Source: Bacteroidales bacterium UBA1756 (GTDB lineage Bacteria; Bacteroidota; Bacteroidia; Bacteroidales; WCHB1-69). Taken from it: 8,203 nucleotides of DNA. Below are positions 4,923 to 8,203 of the stretch, piece after piece (within the stretch, counting starts at the first letter, position 1; every line of letters starts with the position of its first letter). The notes under the pieces are model-generated. The model searched no databases and had not been told where the DNA came from. It was given only the letters and a program-made list of their open reading frames with translations. A program made the position numbers and the translations under genes. Where the stretch lies: assembly GCA_002314795.1 (NCBI GenBank), contig DCHI01000055.1:1-8203 (forward strand), given 5' to 3'.

Positions 4923-6530
4923 TCTGGAACTTATGTTAATATTTTCGGTATCATAAATAATTTCTGCGCCCATATTCATTTGCAGGAACTGAGTACTGAA
5001 CACTTTGATGGCAGAACCGGTATGGATTTTAAATTGCAGCAAGGTATTGTTGCTGTGAGCAAGCACATTATCCAAACGCTGATCGGTGAGCGAACAGATG
5101 AACGTACTTTTCGTAGTTTGTGTTACCTGACCGGCAGCGTTGGTTTGAGCAGCGTACAGAAGCCGCGGAGAAACCAAAATGGAATCAATGACGGTAGGCA
5201 CGGCACTCGTGGTATCGATAAAATAGAATTGAGCATCCACGTTCATTGGCAATCCATTTTCAAAAGAACCTTTGAACATAAGCATTTTGAGTCCGTCTTT
5301 GACATTCATTCCATCCCTGATACCAGGAAGTTTATTCAAAACATTGCCCAGACGGCGGCTGAAAAGCACATTGTCCAGATTGGCGGAAAAAGGAATGTCT
5401 AATTCTGCGTGGAGATTGATAGTGGATGATTCATCTATGAAAAGTGACGGTCCGTTAATTCCCGCAGGATTGAGTGAGATTTCACCCGCAAAATTGAGGG
5501 TGTTGTGCGCATCACAATAGTAAATTTCGGGGGCTGAATAGGAAACATTTTGAACGGCAGTTGTATGACGTGCCGGAGCAGCAGGGCACACGAATTCGGA
5601 GCCCGTCTCAATAATTTCAGACAGCATCGTTCCATCGTGAGTAAAGCCAGCCGTGTCGATTTCCATTTCCACCGATAAGCCAAAAGAATTTTGCAAAGTG
5701 ATATGGAAAGAAGGATTGTACAAGGTGGCGCTTCCTGAAAAATCGCCCGTGAAAATATCGGCTGGGATGGATTTGGAAACGGGCAGAGTGACTTGCGCCA
5801 TTTTGGCTTGCACATATTTGAAGGCACAATTGCTAAACGAGCCGCTGATGTCAATACTATGATTTTCCACTCCAATATGCGGATTTTGTTCCCCATAGAT
5901 TGCAATCCCTAATTCAACGATGTTGGAAACATTTTCATCCGAAAAAAGAATCGTGTAATTGGAAAGGTTGCACGTTGCCCGCAGACTGTTTGCGAGAGTG
6001 AAATGCAAAGGGGTATGGGAGGGCGAAATAATCCGTGGGCAAGTGATGACAATGGAATCCAAATGGCTAAGGTCGTGAGTGAACTGAATAGTAAGAATGC
6101 CACTTTTGATTTCCGCCGTTTCAAGTTTCAGCAACGGATTGTCAAAATTAATTGAAGCAGAAAAATATTTTCCGTTAATCACATCGACTACGCCGGGAGA
6201 TGCAGGCAGGGTGAATTCACAATGTCTTTCAAACGATGGTTGCGAGTGAAGTTCCATCAAATCCGCTCCCGTAATCGGTTCATTTATATCAATGACGTAG
6301 GTAAAATGTATCAGTCCGTCAGCAGTTTGTGTAAAATTGCTATTTCCACCGGCATTGAGAATATGTTCTGCCGTATAGCGGGAATTAACAACCGGAATCC
6401 CCCAATCGCCATTCACGTCTATGCTGTAAACATCTGTAAAATCAAGTTGATTCTTACAACCAAGAAACGGAATCAAAAGCACCAATAAGATACTTATTTT
6501 CAATAGATTAAATAAATATTTCATATTCAC
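4920..6530 (-). CDS. Large outer-envelope lipoprotein of unknown function, partner of the DUF5723 protein
   Basis: The 536-residue product begins with a type II signal peptide: basic start, hydrophobic run at about 9-23 and a lipobox ending in Gly24-Cys25 (FLGC, with Phe at -3 slightly off the usual Leu). Cys25 should be lipidated. After it comes KNQLD, not the acidic cluster typical of surface-exported Bacteroidetes lipoproteins, so a periplasmic face is possible. The mature part is rich in beta-type segments, with FTDVYSIDVNGDWGIPVVNS (31-50) near the start and a late GLPMNVDAQFYFID stretch of a kind I associate with Bacteroidetes envelope lipoproteins. No catalytic motif is visible. The stop overlaps the DUF5723 start as TAATG. 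The ATG at 6530 leaves a very short leader after the -7 element; the in-frame ATG at 6524 (giving MKYLF) is a good alternative. Confidence 0.75.
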   Translation of the reverse strand: MNMKYLFNLLKISILLVLLIPFLGCKNQLDFTDVYSIDVNGDWGIPVVNSRYTAEHILNAGGNSNFTQTADGLIHFTYVIDINEPITGADLMELHSQPSFERHCEFTLPASPGVVDVINGKYFSASINFDNPLLKLETAEIKSGILTIQFTHDLSHLDSIVITCPRIISPSHTPLHFTLANSLRATCNLSNYTILFSDENVSNIVELGIAIYGEQNPHIGVENHSIDISGSFSNCAFKYVQAKMAQVTLPVSKSIPADIFTGDFSGSATLYNPSFHITLQNSFGLSVEMEIDTAGFTHDGTMLSEIIETGSEFVCPAAPARHTTAVQNVSYSAPEIYYCDAHNTLNFAGEISLNPAGINGPSLFIDESSTINLHAELDIPFSANLDNVLFSRRLGNVLNKLPGIRDGMNVKDGLKMLMFKGSFENGLPMNVDAQFYFIDTTSAVPTVIDSILVSPRLLYAAQTNAAGQVTQTTKSTFICSLTDQRLDNVLAHSNNTLLQFKIHTGSAIKVFSTQFLQMNMGAEIIYDTENINISSR

Positions 6531-6543
6531 TCATTCAATGCCG

Positions 6544-6551
6544 CAAAAGTA
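6544..6551 (-). promoter_or_regulatory. -7 promoter element of the lipoprotein/DUF5723 operon
   Basis: TACTTTTG (6551-6544, minus strand) fits TAnnTTTG and is followed by CGGC. Transcription would start near 6540, only about 10-16 nt before the candidate start codons at 6530 and 6524. The nearest TTTG upstream (6582-6579) is 27 bp away, too far for a good -33 element. Confidence 0.55.
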
Positions 6552-6640
6552 GATATTTTTTCAGAAAATGGATTATTGCAAACAAGACATTTTCCCATTG
6601 ACTTATAAACATTTGCACGTTACCACATCGGAAAAGAAAG

Positions 6641-6673
6641 TTGCAAAAGGTTATGACAAATTTCGTACCTTTG
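6641..6673 (+). promoter_or_regulatory. Promoter of valS
   Basis: TTG at 6641-6643 and TACCTTTG at 6666-6673 are separated by 22 bp, close to the Bacteroidetes -33/-7 arrangement. The -7 box is followed by CCGCC. Transcription from about 6677 would give a leader of roughly 25 nt, A/T-rich and without a Shine-Dalgarno, before the ATG at 6702. Confidence 0.65.
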
Positions 6674-6701
6674 CCGCCTTAATTTTTACAATATAAATAA
6701 T

Positions 6702-8203
6702 ATGGATATAGCAACAAAGTACGAACCGCAACTCATTGAAGATAAATGGTATGAATTTTGGACAGACCACAAACTGTTCTCCTCGAAGCCCGATGGACGG
6801 CCTTCATTTTCTGTCGTAATCCCCCCTCCGAACGTAACGGGGATTTTGCATATGGGGCATATGCTGAACAATACCATTCAGGACATCTTGGTTCGCCGTG
6901 CGCGTATGATGGGCTTCAACGCCTGCTGGGTGCCCGGAACCGACCACGCATCCATCGCCACGGAAGCCAAAGTGGTGGGAATGCTCAAAGAACGCGGCAT
7001 CGACAAACGCCAGCTTTCTCGTGACGAATTTCTCAAGTACGCTTGGGAATGGAAAGAGAAACACGGGGGCATCATCCTCAAACAGCTCCGTAAACTCGGC
7101 GCCTCCTGCGACTGGGACCGCACCAAGTTCACGATGGATCCGGAACTTTCCGAAGCCGTCATCGACGTTTTTGTTGACTTGTACAACAAAGGCAAAATCT
7201 ACCGTGGCGTCCGTATGGTCAACTGGGACCCGAAGGCCCTGACTGCCGTTTCCGACGAAGAGGTCGTTTACAAAGAGATGCAGTCCAAACTTTATTACGT
7301 CCGATATAAGATTGAAGGAACTGAAAACGAATACGTTACAATTGCGACCACCCGTCCCGAAACCATTTTGGGCGATACAGCCATTTGTATGCATCCCGAA
7401 GACGAACGTTTCCAACATTTGAAAGGCAAACGCGCCATCGTCCCGGTCGTCAACCGTTCCATTCCTTTGATTTTCGACGAATACGTGGATCGCGAATTCG
7501 GTACCGGCGCACTGAAAATCACGCCGGCACACGATATCAACGACTACAACCTCGGACTCAAGTACAAGTTGGATACGATTAACATTTTCAACGACAACGG
7601 AACTATTAACGAAAACGGACAATTTCTGGTTGGCGTGGACCGTTTCCAAGCACGCAAGGACATTATCCCGATGTTGGAAGAAGCCGGCGCACTCGTCAAG
7701 ATTGAAGATTACGTCAACAAGGTTGGTTTCTCAGAAAGAACGAACGAAGCCATCGAGCCGAAACTTTCGGTACAATGGTTCTGCAATATGGCCGCATTGG
7801 CCAAGCCCGCGCTTGATGTCGTTATGAACGACGAAATCAAGTTCTATCCCGACAAATTCAAAAACACCTACGCCCACTGGATGGAAAACGTCAAAGACTG
7901 GTGCATCAGCCGCCAGCTTTGGTGGGGGCATCGTATCCCCGCGTACTATCTTCCTAACAAAGAAGTAGTTGTAGCCAAAACGCAGGAGGCAGCTTTGGAA
8001 ATCGCTCGCCAGAAATTTCCGGAACTGAACTTAACCCTCAACGACTTGCAGCAAGACGAGGACGTTTTGGATACGTGGTTTTCATCCTGGCTTTGGCCGA
8101 TTTCCGTTTTCGATGGAATGCGCAAGCCCACAAACGAAGAAATCAATTACTACTACCCGACATCGGTCCTCATCACGGCCCCCGACATCATCTTCTTCTG
8201 GGT
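6702..8203 (+). CDS. valS: Valyl-tRNA synthetase (partial, 3' end beyond the window)
   Basis: The open frame runs 500 codons to the window edge; the whole enzyme is usually about 870-950 residues, so roughly the first half is here. It charges tRNA-Val with valine in the cytoplasm. Class I signatures are in order: PPPNVTG (41-47) with the HIGH motif as HMGH (50-53), KLGASCDWDR (131-140), the start of the CP1 editing domain with ATTRPET (215-221) and PAHDINDYN (275-283), which clears mischarged threonine, then WCISRQLWWGHRIP (400-413) and DTWFSS (457-462). PPPNVTG before HIGH and the GASCDW stretch favour ValS over IleS. The KMSKS loop and the anticodon-binding and coiled-coil parts lie outside the window. 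The start at 6702 follows a well-formed promoter, and no frameshift is seen. Confidence 0.97.
   Translation, partial: MDIATKYEPQLIEDKWYEFWTDHKLFSSKPDGRPSFSVVIPPPNVTGILHMGHMLNNTIQDILVRRARMMGFNACWVPGTDHASIATEAKVVGMLKERGIDKRQLSRDEFLKYAWEWKEKHGGIILKQLRKLGASCDWDRTKFTMDPELSEAVIDVFVDLYNKGKIYRGVRMVNWDPKALTAVSDEEVVYKEMQSKLYYVRYKIEGTENEYVTIATTRPETILGDTAICMHPEDERFQHLKGKRAIVPVVNRSIPLIFDEYVDREFGTGALKITPAHDINDYNLGLKYKLDTINIFNDNGTINENGQFLVGVDRFQARKDIIPMLEEAGALVKIEDYVNKVGFSERTNEAIEPKLSVQWFCNMAALAKPALDVVMNDEIKFYPDKFKNTYAHWMENVKDWCISRQLWWGHRIPAYYLPNKEVVVAKTQEAALEIARQKFPELNLTLNDLQQDEDVLDTWFSSWLWPISVFDGMRKPTNEEINYYYPTSVLITAPDIIFFW

Larger units (their letters stand above)
6531..6701. other. Divergent promoter region between lipoprotein operon and valS
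   Basis: The 171-bp gap carries one -7 element for each direction (6551-6544 minus, 6666-6673 plus), about 115 bp apart, so the two transcripts do not overlap. I see no operator-like palindrome, repeat or small gene between them. Confidence 0.6.

Noticed and set aside
6804..7649. Long minus-strand frame (281 codons) opposite valS
   Set aside because: The plus strand carries HIGH, editing-domain and other ValS motifs without interruption. The antisense product shows no motif.

Overview
The window looks like a chromosomal segment from a member of the Bacteroidota, most likely order Bacteroidales. The signs are a Bacteroidetes-type ribosomal protein S21, promoters of the TAnnTTTG type, almost no Shine-Dalgarno sequences, a SprF/PorP-like DUF5723 outer-membrane protein paired with a lipoprotein, and a MORN-repeat secreted protein. 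It is mostly housekeeping and cell-envelope content. I see no transposase, phage gene, CRISPR array, rRNA or tRNA. The order-level assignment is inference from gene style, not from a search.

Layout, left to right. A minus-strand gene starts at position 31 and leaves the window on the left; only its first ten codons are visible, but it has a textbook promoter at 60-90. Positions 68-324 are AT-rich and hold no gene I can support. A bidirectional intrinsic terminator (321-361) closes rpsU (380-574, minus). rpsU and the next gene are divergent and share the 575-734 gap, which carries a -7 element for each. Rightwards run a secreted protein whose mature part is wholly made of 24-residue MORN-like repeats (735-2051), a metallo-beta-lactamase-fold hydrolase only 5 bp later (2057-2704), a 115-nt gap with competing hairpins, and folE, GTP cyclohydrolase I (2820-3422). 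An array of eleven 7-bp units (3423-3499) fills the gap between folE and a convergent minus-strand pair: a lipoprotein (4920-6530) overlapping by one base (TAATG) a DUF5723 outer-membrane protein (3505-4920). A second divergent promoter region (6531-6701) leads rightwards into valS, valyl-tRNA synthetase, which is cut by the window edge after 500 codons.

How the genes relate. rpsU and valS serve translation and folE starts folate synthesis. The MORN protein and the hydrolase are probably cotranscribed. The lipoprotein and DUF5723 protein are very probably translationally coupled and may act together at the outer membrane, though neither has a function I can assign. I did not find a clearly new multi-gene system. 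The best leads are the wholly repetitive MORN protein, the lipoprotein/DUF5723 unit, the heptamer array between convergent genes, the alternative pairings upstream of folE, and rpsU being the only visible gene with a strong Shine-Dalgarno.
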